This document shows positions 23,379 through 30,474 of a stretch of DNA of 30,474 nt, in pieces. Positions within the stretch are counted from its first letter, which is position 1. The number at the start of each line of letters is the position of its first letter. The notes under the pieces were generated by a model. It did no database searches, had not been told where the DNA came from, and was given only the letters and a program-made list of their open reading frames with translations. The stretch comes from JAYZQT01 sp964412235 (GTDB lineage Bacteria > Pseudomonadota > Alphaproteobacteria > MPNO01 > UBA830): NCBI GenBank assembly GCA_964412235.1, contig CAYPNT010000030.1, forward strand, positions 1-30,474, read 5' to 3'. Both the position numbers and the translations under genes were made by a program.

Positions 23379-25649
23379 TTATTGAGTTTTGATGGTGATG
23401 GGTTCCAGATTCTTGGATTGTTCTTTCACCACACCAACAATCATAGCACTGAAATACCCAAATTGCCGAAGCCTCGTTACACACGATTCGGCGCGCTCCG
23501 CCGAAACCCCGGCAAGAATACCGCCAGCCGTTTGTGGGTCAAAAATAAGGGGATACCGCGCGTCATCTGCGATAGCCTCCAAATTATATATAGCGCGTCG
23601 CAATCGTATATTTTGCGGTTGAATAGACGAAAAAATTCCGGCCTGTGAGGTCTCCAACGCCCCATCCATCAGCGGTACATCGTTTAGGTATAACTCCACA
23701 TCAACCTGCGAAGCTTGAACCATCTCAACGAGATGGCCGAGCAAACCAAAGCCGGTAATATCGGTTGCCGCGCAAGCACCGTGATCGAAAAGACATTGCG
23801 CACCGACACGGTTAGACATCACCATATGTTTTAAGGCAGATTCTATCCATCTACCTTTCGCTTTATACCGCATGTCGGCCGCAAACAAAGTGCCTGTTCC
23901 GATGGGTTTAGTAACGACTAATCGATCACCGGGTTTAAGGCCGCTTTTCCGCATGACATTTTCTTTTTCAATTAACCCATTGACAGAAAACCCTAGGCTT
24001 AGCTCGGGACCTTCACTTGTATGTCCCCCGACGAGCGTGCAATTTGCATCGTTAAGAATTTCGACCGCACCCGCCATCATCTGTGTCAAGGTATCTTCGA
24101 CTTTTTCTTCAACACCAAATGGAACTGTTGCCACTGCGAGCGCTGTTTGCGGATCACCACCCATAGCGAATATATCCCCAAGGCTATGATTGGCAGCAAT
24201 CTTCCCAAAAACATATGGATCATCAATCATGGCACGAAAGTAATCCACTGTATGAACCATTACTTTACCAGGTGGAATTTCAACGACCGCAGCATCATCC
24301 GGCTCATTTAATCCAATTAGAACGTCGTCCCGATCTTTAGTTGATATATTACTAAGTGCGCGAGACAGCACTGTCGCGCCGACCTTTGCACCGCACCCAC
24401 CGCAGCGCATAGCAATGGCAGAAATCTCTTTAATTGTTTCGGCGTTTGCTACACCACTGGGGATTCGGGTCTCACTTGTCTCCTCCATTTGGGGGAAGTC
24501 GTGAAACTTTTGCATAAACCGTTCATCTATCCAATTTTTCCATTGCCAGATTCTTGGACCTTGTGCCGACCAAACACCTCGCGAGGCGACTGCATACTTG
24601 TCACCGGTAGAAATAAGACTAAGAAACTTCGACTGGGGGCGAAAAGCGACCGGTGTTTTACTGCGGAGTACTCGTCGTAAATTTTGTTCCAAGGGCTTAC
24701 CCTGACGAACAGCAAAAACACCTGATTTCGGTCGTGGGTGATTGATCATGGTCGCTATATCACCCGCAGCAAATACATCCTGATGCGATGTCGATTGCAA
24801 CGTATCCAAAACCTTAATGAAACCACCGGCGTCGACATCCAGACCAGCCTGCCCCGGCCAACTCGGCGCGCCAGCCGCAGTTACCCATAGAACAGCGTCG
24901 ACTTCAAAGGTTTGCCCATCATTGGTCGTTAAAGAACCGGGTTTAACCTCTGTCACGGGTTCGCCGAGGTGTAATACAACATTTCGTGCTGTCAGGGTTT
25001 TCAGAAAGGTTGTGCGCACGCGTGGGTTATGGGTGGATAAAATTTCCGACGTATCGCTAAAAAGATGAAATTCTATTTTGTCAAAAGGCTTATTTGCGTC
25101 GGCCCACAACTGTTCAAGCCGATATTGAATAGAGAGAAGTATTTCAACACCGCCGGCACCCCCACCCACGACGGCAACTTTGAACAGCTTGGTAGTTGCA
25201 AGGGATAGGTCACGCAACGCCTCCCAACGATCTAGGAAGTTATTAATAGGTTTTACGGGTATGACATGTTCAGAAGCCCCGGGAACACGTGCGGTGTCGG
25301 GAGATGAGCCCGTGTTGATGGATAAAAGATCAAACCGGACCGGTGGTCTATTATTACAAACCACATGCTTTTCTTCGAGATTTAGTTCAGTGACAGTAGA
25401 GTGATAAAACCGTGCATTAGAAAATCGGGTTAACGCGCCGAGATCTATATGGGCTTCATCAAACTGATAATGCCCAGCGACGTAACCTGGCAACATGCCC
25501 GAATACGGAGTATGTGTATCTCGACAAACTAAGGTAAGCCTGACACCCGGTAGTGGTTTCATGCCAAACCGCTTTAACACTGCGATATGGCTATGCCCGC
25601 CCCCAATCAGGACCAAATCCTTTACAACCGGCGTATTTATTGCTTCCAA
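23379..25649 (-). CDS. selD: Selenide, water dikinase SelD fused to an N-terminal FAD/NAD(P) oxidoreductase
   Basis: The 756-residue protein has two parts. Residues about 9-375 are a pyridine-nucleotide-disulfide/NDH-2-like flavoprotein (IGGGHSHIAVL at 15-25, VVGGGAGGVE at 160-169, FAAGDIATM at 293-301). Residues about 408-750 are SelD: C419 and K422 in CGGCGAK match the essential Cys17 and Lys20 of E. coli SelD, followed by TVDYFRAMIDDPYVFGKIAA and DVTGFG-like DITGFGLLGHL. SelD makes selenophosphate from selenide and ATP; the flavoprotein part may supply or protect reduced selenium. The catalytic codon is TGC, so no selenocysteine. The start is TTG 25649, with an in-frame TAA 24 nt upstream and a poor ribosome site. 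It supplies senB and so plays the SenC role. Confidence 0.9.
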   Translation of the reverse strand: MEAINTPVVKDLVLIGGGHSHIAVLKRFGMKPLPGVRLTLVCRDTHTPYSGMLPGYVAGHYQFDEAHIDLGALTRFSNARFYHSTVTELNLEEKHVVCNNRPPVRFDLLSINTGSSPDTARVPGASEHVIPVKPINNFLDRWEALRDLSLATTKLFKVAVVGGGAGGVEILLSIQYRLEQLWADANKPFDKIEFHLFSDTSEILSTHNPRVRTTFLKTLTARNVVLHLGEPVTEVKPGSLTTNDGQTFEVDAVLWVTAAGAPSWPGQAGLDVDAGGFIKVLDTLQSTSHQDVFAAGDIATMINHPRPKSGVFAVRQGKPLEQNLRRVLRSKTPVAFRPQSKFLSLISTGDKYAVASRGVWSAQGPRIWQWKNWIDERFMQKFHDFPQMEETSETRIPSGVANAETIKEISAIAMRCGGCGAKVGATVLSRALSNISTKDRDDVLIGLNEPDDAAVVEIPPGKVMVHTVDYFRAMIDDPYVFGKIAANHSLGDIFAMGGDPQTALAVATVPFGVEEKVEDTLTQMMAGAVEILNDANCTLVGGHTSEGPELSLGFSVNGLIEKENVMRKSGLKPGDRLVVTKPIGTGTLFAADMRYKAKGRWIESALKHMVMSNRVGAQCLFDHGACAATDITGFGLLGHLVEMVQASQVDVELYLNDVPLMDGALETSQAGIFSSIQPQNIRLRRAIYNLEAIADDARYPLIFDPQTAGGILAGVSAERAESCVTRLRQFGYFSAMIVGVVKEQSKNLEPITIKTQ

Positions 25650-25717
25650 ATTAGTATCGTTCTTTCTGCCCTTTTAATTCCGACGGTCTAATACGAAGAA
25701 AAAATGTGGCGGACCTT

Positions 25718-27043
25718 TTAAACATGTGCCACACGACCGGGAATCCAGTTTGTACCTGCGAGAGGAACCCGTGCCATGGCAGCCGCCTCAACGGTAAGCG
25801 CAACAAGGTCTTCTGGTTCCAAATTTAGGACGTGAGACTTTCCAGACGCTCGAGCTAGTGTCTGAGTCTCCAAAGTCAACACACTAAGGAAATTTGCCAA
25901 TCGTTGACCTCCTGAAACAGGGTCTAACCGTGCGCTCAGTTCTTCGTCCTGAGTCGAAATCCCAGCGGGATCTCTGCCTTCGTGGTAGCTATCATAAAAG
26001 CCTGCTGAAGACCCTATACTTTCATAGTCCGTCTGCCATTTGGGATGATTACATCCCAGGGCGATTAATGCCGCGGTCCCAATTGATACCGCGTCGGCAC
26101 CAAGGGCCAGGCATTTTGCCACGTCCGCTCCAGACCGTATTCCGCCCGAAACAACCAGCTGAACCTCCCTGTGCATGTCCATCTCCTGCAACGCTTCTAC
26201 AGCCTGTGGAACCGCCGCCATCGTCGGAATACCTACATGCTCTATAAATACGCTTTGTGTTGCTGCCGTCCCCCCCTGCATACCATCTAAAACCACTACA
26301 TCAGCTCCTGCCTTCACAGCCAGTGTGGTGTCGTAATAGGGGCGCGCCGCTCCAATTTTTATAAAGATCGGCACTTTCCAATCAGTTATTTCTCTGAGTT
26401 CTGTGATCTTTATTGCGAGGTCATCTGGGCCCGTCCAATCGGGGTGTCGACAGGCACTTCTTTGATCGATATTTCCAGGCAACGTGCGCATTTCCGCTAC
26501 CCTTTCTGTAATTTTCTGACCCAATAACACGCCACCACCACCCGGCTTTGCACCCTGCCCAATAACAACCTCTATAGCGTCTGCTTTTCTTATATCGTCA
26601 GGGTTCATTCCGTAACGAGATGGAAGATATTGATATACTAGCTTTTGTGAGTGACCCCGTTCTTCCTCAGTCATGCCGCCGTCACCGGTTGTAGTACATG
26701 TCCCTACTTGAGATGCACCTCGACCCAGAGCCTCCTTCGCATTAGCGGAAAGCGAGCCAAAACTCATCCCAGCGATTGTAATCGGGATTGAAATTTCAAT
26801 GGGAGATTCGGCGTATCGGTTGCCCAACGTGACATTAGTATCGCAGCGCTCGCGGTAACCCTCTAGGGGGTATCGTGACATACTGGCACCCAAAAAAAGA
26901 AGGTCATCAAAATGCGGTAACGGGCGTTTTGCCCCGAAACCACGTATCTCATACAGGCCGGTTTCCGCCGCAGTTTGGATATCATGAATAACATCGCGAT
27001 TGAAAAGAGTTGATTCTCTTAGTCCCGACTTCTCATTGGTCAT
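25718..27043 (-). CDS. mgsC: N-methylglutamate synthase subunit C (FMN-binding glutamate-synthase-like)
   Basis: At 441 residues it is the FMN-barrel part of a glutamate synthase: AKPGGGGVLLGQK, VVLDGMQGGTAATQ and VVSGGIRSGADVAKCLALGA are all present. In methylamine users MgsC (GlxD) forms N-methylglutamate with MgsA and MgsB. The region where full-length GltB binds a 3Fe-4S cluster has a single Cys (ALGCNHPKW) and an HEGRDPAG segment instead of cysteines, so a cluster is unlikely. GAGAGG lies 9 nt before ATG 27043, overlapping the mgsB stop. selD follows on the same strand after 68 bp. Split archaeal-type glutamate synthase is the alternative reading. Confidence 0.87.
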   Translation of the reverse strand: MTNEKSGLRESTLFNRDVIHDIQTAAETGLYEIRGFGAKRPLPHFDDLLFLGASMSRYPLEGYRERCDTNVTLGNRYAESPIEISIPITIAGMSFGSLSANAKEALGRGASQVGTCTTTGDGGMTEEERGHSQKLVYQYLPSRYGMNPDDIRKADAIEVVIGQGAKPGGGGVLLGQKITERVAEMRTLPGNIDQRSACRHPDWTGPDDLAIKITELREITDWKVPIFIKIGAARPYYDTTLAVKAGADVVVLDGMQGGTAATQSVFIEHVGIPTMAAVPQAVEALQEMDMHREVQLVVSGGIRSGADVAKCLALGADAVSIGTAALIALGCNHPKWQTDYESIGSSAGFYDSYHEGRDPAGISTQDEELSARLDPVSGGQRLANFLSVLTLETQTLARASGKSHVLNLEPEDLVALTVEAAAMARVPLAGTNWIPGRVAHV

Positions 27044-27057
27044 AAAACAGGTCCTCT

Positions 27058-27741
27058 CTAATACGCCATGCCGTTGCCGACTTTGAACTTATAAAGTTTG
27101 CGCGCGGATCCAAACCGTTTGAATTCAGAAGCGGTTTTGTTGATGCCCGCGGTATCAAGAAGTTGTTCCAGTTCCTCGACGTGTTCCTCCCGCATTTCTT
27201 TTTGTACGCAATCCGCTCCGAGTGACGCTACATCCCCCTTTACATAAATCCGTGCTTCGTAAAGCGAATCACCTAAAGCATCACCTGCATTTTCACAGAT
27301 CACCAAACGGCCTGCTTGACCCATAAAGGCAGCCATGTGACCAACCGAGCCGTCCACAACGATGTTAACACCCTTCATTGAAATTCCGCAGCGCGCTGCG
27401 GCGTTTCCTGCAATAAACAACAGACCGCCATGTCCTGTGGCACCTGCTGATTGTCCAGCATTTCCACGCACGCTTACCGTGCCCGACATCATGTTCTCGG
27501 CAACACCGACTCCGACATTCCCGTCAACAGTCACGTTGGCTAGCTTGTTCATTCCAGCACAGTAGTAGCCAACGTGCCCCTTAATCTCGACGTTTAGTCT
27601 TCTGTTAAGACCACACGCAATATTATGTTTTCCACCCGGGTTAATGATACTCCATTTGGTTTCTTCGCGATCTTCGTCTGCCCGATGAAGCAGCTCGTTC
27701 AATTCCCTAACACTTTGTTTGTCTAGATCGACGCTTTTCAT
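27058..27741 (-). CDS. mgsB: N-methylglutamate synthase subunit B (GXGXG-repeat protein)
   Basis: A 227-residue protein built of repeated beta-helix turns of the GltB C-terminal GXGXG type (GHVGYYCAGMNKLANVTVDG, GNVGVGVAENMMSG, GNAGQSAGATGHGG). It is the structural subunit in MgsABC. I chose ATG 27741 (MKSVDLDKQSVRELN), which matches the family N-terminus and has GGGGA 9 nt upstream; GTG 27756 in frame is possible but has no spacing for a ribosome site. It sits 18 bp behind mgsA and 14 bp before mgsC, in the usual A-B-C order. Confidence 0.87.
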   Translation of the reverse strand: MKSVDLDKQSVRELNELLHRADEDREETKWSIINPGGKHNIACGLNRRLNVEIKGHVGYYCAGMNKLANVTVDGNVGVGVAENMMSGTVSVRGNAGQSAGATGHGGLLFIAGNAAARCGISMKGVNIVVDGSVGHMAAFMGQAGRLVICENAGDALGDSLYEARIYVKGDVASLGADCVQKEMREEHVEELEQLLDTAGINKTASEFKRFGSARKLYKFKVGNGMAY

Positions 27742-27759
27742 TTCATTTTTCCCCACACC

Positions 27760-28665
27760 TCAGGCAACAGCCCGTCCCCAACTATAAACCTGCCCTGGTT
27801 CGGGCTCCCATATCGCGGCATTTTGAATATCCGGTAATCCGGCAAGCGACCGGAATTCCGTCGCCATCGCAACATAATCGTCAGTTTCCACTATGGTGGC
27901 CTGCTTGCACGCTATGGGGTCCCTTAAGACAGCAAAGCCATTTAGGGTACCGATAGCAAAAGTGTAAAACCCGTCTAAATCAACAACGGCGGCTTCAAGG
28001 GCCTCATGCAAAGTTGCCCCCTCTTGGAGACGCCAAGACAAATATCCCGCTGCTACTTCAGTATCGTTATCTGTCTCAAATTGGATACCACGCCGTTGAA
28101 GCCATGCCCGCATGCGATTATGGTTTGACAAGGAGCCATTATGGACGAGACACAAATCCATACCCGTTGAAAAGGGATGAGACCCTTCTGTTGTGACGGC
28201 ACTCTCGGTGGCCATTCGTGTGTGCCCTATAATATGGCTACCCTGCATGTTGGGTAGATTAAAGCGCTCGGACACGGCCGTCGGAAGGCCTTTTTCTTTT
28301 AGAATTTCAATGCTCCGACCAATGCTCATAATTCGCACTTCCGGAAAATGTTTTTGGACTATAGCGCGAGCATCCCGCTCGTTTCCCTCTAACTGCAAGA
28401 CAGCGCTCGTAGCGTTTCGAGATAGTGCTGTTTTCGCACCCAGCTGATCACCCAGGGACACCAAAAGTCCGTTCCAATCGTAGTTGGTATTACTATGTTG
28501 GAGCGTCAGTTTTATAAGCCCTTCTGCTACCTCATTTCGATATATAGCAAAACCGGCGCTATCCGGCCCGCGATCTGTCATCTCGATGAGCATAGGCGCG
28601 AACAGCTCACCAAGGTTTTTTTCCAATTGAGGGTTTTTAAGGTAAAGTCCTACTATTCCACACAT
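27760..28665 (-). CDS. mgsA: N-methylglutamate synthase subunit A (class II glutamine amidotransferase)
   Basis: At 301 residues from ATG 28665 the protein begins MCGIVGLYL; Met removal exposes Cys as the N-terminal nucleophile, which fixes the start (the open frame runs 12 nt further up). Ntn-amidohydrolase features follow: RGPDSAGFA, GHTRMATESAVTTEGSHPF, CLVHNGSLSNH and NDTEVAAGYL. It corresponds to MgsA (GlxB), which hydrolyses the amide side of the N-methylglutamate synthase reaction. It begins 15 bp after the gmaS stop, so gmaS-mgsABC reads as one operon. Confidence 0.88.
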   Translation of the reverse strand: MCGIVGLYLKNPQLEKNLGELFAPMLIEMTDRGPDSAGFAIYRNEVAEGLIKLTLQHSNTNYDWNGLLVSLGDQLGAKTALSRNATSAVLQLEGNERDARAIVQKHFPEVRIMSIGRSIEILKEKGLPTAVSERFNLPNMQGSHIIGHTRMATESAVTTEGSHPFSTGMDLCLVHNGSLSNHNRMRAWLQRRGIQFETDNDTEVAAGYLSWRLQEGATLHEALEAAVVDLDGFYTFAIGTLNGFAVLRDPIACKQATIVETDDYVAMATEFRSLAGLPDIQNAAIWEPEPGQVYSWGRAVA

Positions 28666-28680
28666 CACACTGTCCAATTA

Positions 28681-29992
28681 TCAAAAATATTCAAGATAGC
28701 GATCGATTTCCCAANNNNNNNNNNGTCCACTCCATTCGCTTAATTCGAATAAACTCTTCAACAATGCCTCGCCCCAATGTGTCTGAAAACAAAGTATCCT
28801 CTTCGAGTGCGTCCAGTGCCCTATCCAAGTTTTGGGGTAAGATATCGACGTCGGCGGCTGAGAGATCAGAGGTATAATGATTGATGTTGAGGGGGTCGCC
28901 AGGATTACGTTTGTTGTCCACCCCATCTAACCCAGCAGCAATTAGGCCAGCAGTCACCAGGTAGGGATTACAGCCTCCATCGGCAAGGCGTAGTTCCAGA
29001 CGACCGTACGGAATGCGGACAAGTGCAGAGCGGTTATTGTCGCCGTATGATATATACGCGGGCGCCCAGGTGGCCCCTGAGAGAGCATCGCCGATTACGA
29101 GTCTCTTATAGGAGTTTACCGTCGGCGCGCCGAGAGCGCAGAGGGCTTTTGCATGATGGAGTATACCTCCCAAAAAGTGGTATCCAACCTCGGACAATCC
29201 CATACCACGGCTGTCGGTATCATCTTGAAATATGTTTTCGGACTTTGCGTCAGACATTGAAACATGAAAATGCATACCGTTTCCGGTGCGGTGGGAATTC
29301 ACCTTTGGCATAAATGAACATATCAAGCCCAATTCGTGCGCAATCTCACTGCCTGCCATCCGAACAAAAACATGCCGATCTGCAGAAGTAAGAGCATCTG
29401 AATAGGTGTAATTTATCTCGAATTGTCCGTTCGAATCTTCGTGATCAACCTGATAAACATCAAAACCAACTTGTTGAAGGGAATCGACAAATTTTTCAAT
29501 AAATGCGCGGGATCTTGATAATCCTTTGTAATCATAACAGGGCTTATCGAGAGTATCGGTTTGATCGGCGACGACGACGTTTCCCTCAGCATCTTTTTTC
29601 ATGAGACACATTTCTGGTTCTACGCCGGTGTTCATTGTCCAGCCTCTTTCCGAAAGCCGCGAAATCTGCCTTTGGAGTACGTAGCGAGTATCGTACTCAT
29701 AGGGCTCCCCTTGAACGTGACCGGTGCATACAACACGGGCAAAGCCTGGTTGCCAAGGAACAAGCGACAAAGTTCTAAGATCCGCTTTGGCCATGAAATC
29801 GGGCGAATGCGGTTCTTGTGCGAGGCCCCAGACAGCAAACCCAGCAAAACCTGCACCGTCGTCGACGATATCCTGCAAATGTCCCGACGGAACAGCTTTC
29901 GTCTTTGCGACACCGTGTATATCAACAAATTGCGCAAGGACAAATTTCACATTGTTGTCAGCGAGAAATTTCTTCGCATCCGAGAGTTTCAT
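28681..29992 (-). CDS. gmaS: Gamma-glutamylmethylamide synthetase / type III glutamine-synthetase-like enzyme (interrupted by assembly gap)
   Basis: A glutamine-synthetase-fold protein of about 440 residues: beta-grasp start VKFVLAQFVDIHGVAKTKAV, GVEPEMCLMKK, then NGMHFHVSM and RIPYGRLELRLADGGCNPYL. GMAS ligates methylamine to glutamate using ATP, the first step of the N-methylglutamate pathway; GlnT-type glutamine synthetase is the alternative. Next to mgsABC, GMAS is favoured. A run of ten N interrupts codons near the end. Left of it the frame reads RIKRMEW; on the other side the family ending WEIDRYLEYF and TGA (28681-28683) is found, but in another frame relative to ten Ns, so the real gap is a multiple of three. 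AAAGGAAG lies 4 nt before ATG 29992. Confidence 0.86.
28715..28724. other. Assembly gap (10 N)
   Basis: Ten undetermined bases inside the 3' end of gmaS. The frame needed on either side shows the true missing length is a multiple of three, not ten, so this is a placeholder. Confidence 0.97.
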
Positions 29993-30030
29993 GTCACTTC
30001 CTTTCGTTAATCTGCCCCAAAAACGTCACC

Positions 30031-30474
30031 CTACGGGCGAAACTCGTCCAATGTCTGGTCCAACACCTCGGCCATATAATCACCATAAGTCGGATCGCAT
30101 CCCACTAAAATATCAACATCCTCATCAGAGGACATTTTAAACCAACACGAAACGCCAGCCATGCTGGTTAATACAATTTGATCACCGGCACTTGTGGAGA
30201 AATTGAAGGCACATAGCTCTCGCAGATAATTAACACGAGTGTTACCCCTCAAACCAAATACGCAGTCGTTTCGTTCAAATAAGTATAAGTTTTCACCGGT
30301 TATACGGGTTTTGTAACTCTCACCCGCCAAACTAAAAAGATAAAATTCTCGGCTCCCGAGCCGGGCAATAAATCCATTTTTATCTATTTTCTTATACCGA
30401 AACCATTCCTTCGGGAGAGTTCCGAACGCGCTCTTCAAAGCGGCATCAGCGCCGGCACCCCTAACGTGCAGAAA
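30031..30474 (-). CDS. SoxG/MgdD-like small subunit of a sarcosine-oxidase-type dehydrogenase, 5' end beyond window
   Basis: The minus-strand frame is open at the right edge and ends at TAG 30033-30031; 147 residues are visible. The visible part (VRGAGADAALKSAF, NGFIARLGSREFYLF, then GDQIVLTSMAGVSCWFKM, ILVGCDPTYGDYMAEVLDQ) has the pattern of the gamma subunit of heterotetrameric sarcosine oxidase and MgdD of N-methylglutamate dehydrogenase, a small folate-barrel-like relative of GcvT. TTG 30438 is a formal start but the homologous segment extends before it, so the gene most likely continues off the edge. It lies 38 bp upstream of gmaS. mgdABC would be expected just beyond. Assignment is by pattern and context. 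Confidence 0.6.
   Translation of the reverse strand, partial: FLHVRGAGADAALKSAFGTLPKEWFRYKKIDKNGFIARLGSREFYLFSLAGESYKTRITGENLYLFERNDCVFGLRGNTRVNYLRELCAFNFSTSAGDQIVLTSMAGVSCWFKMSSDEDVDILVGCDPTYGDYMAEVLDQTLDEFRP

Noticed and set aside
24390..24410. A possible selenocysteine codon at the SelD active site
   Set aside because: The codons in the CGGCGAK segment are TGC, so both cysteines are ordinary.
25718..28665. Ordinary glutamate synthase (GltBD)
   Set aside because: The enzyme is split into three small subunits in A-B-C order next to a GMAS-type ligase, and there is no GltD partner.
28691..28714. The gmaS C-terminus read directly through the ten Ns
   Set aside because: It yields a tail unlike the family, while the alternative frame gives the expected ending, so the apparent stop at 28691 is an assembly artefact.

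Overview
The window looks like part of the chromosome of an uncultured, probably marine alphaproteobacterium. This is an inference from gene content: a Zur/ZnuABC locus with a proteobacterial-type Zur box, a gmaS-mgsABC N-methylglutamate block, a Uup ABC-F ATPase, LigAB dioxygenase and many small catabolic enzymes. No rRNA, tRNA, transposase, integrase or CRISPR was seen. Coding density is very high (largest gap 248 bp). A 10-N run at 28715-28724 shows this is a scaffolded draft assembly. Both window ends cut through genes.

Left third (1-8700), aromatic catabolism. A minus-strand operon ligA-ligB-CHMI-rdhA couples a ring-cleaving extradiol dioxygenase and a 5-carboxymethyl-2-hydroxymuconate isomerase to a cytoplasmic, internally duplicated reductive dehalogenase that runs off the left edge. 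It is followed by a YCII protein, a fumarylacetoacetate hydrolase-family enzyme, a TauD/TfdA dioxygenase, a UbiD decarboxylase, an EamA exporter and an AtzH-like protein. Together these suggest dehalogenation and meta-cleavage of a halogenated hydroxyaryl acid.

Middle (8770-16960). A housekeeping uup gene is followed by a tight operon of an alpha/beta hydrolase and a two-subunit thiamine-diphosphate decarboxylase. Then come a 2-oxoglutarate/iron oxygenase, a luciferase-like flavin monooxygenase, a D-2-hydroxyacid dehydrogenase and two carboxymuconolactone-decarboxylase-family proteins. Substrates cannot be fixed from sequence alone.

Zinc locus (16998-20027). znuA diverges from zur-znuC-znuB across an 88 bp region holding a near-perfect 17 bp Zur palindrome.

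Right third (20034-30474). A gamma-resorcylate decarboxylase with all expected active-site residues lies just behind an EgtB-like sulfoxide-synthase homologue. Together with a divergently transcribed glycosyltransferase and a SelD fused to an FAD oxidoreductase, that homologue forms a senA-senB-senC set, the recently described selenoneine (selenium analogue of ergothioneine) pathway. Upstream of selD on the same strand is gmaS-mgsA-mgsB-mgsC, preceded by the 3' part of a gene resembling the small subunit of N-methylglutamate dehydrogenase. This supports methylamine use through the N-methylglutamate pathway. The senABC set and the rdhA-ligAB operon are the most noteworthy parts of the window.
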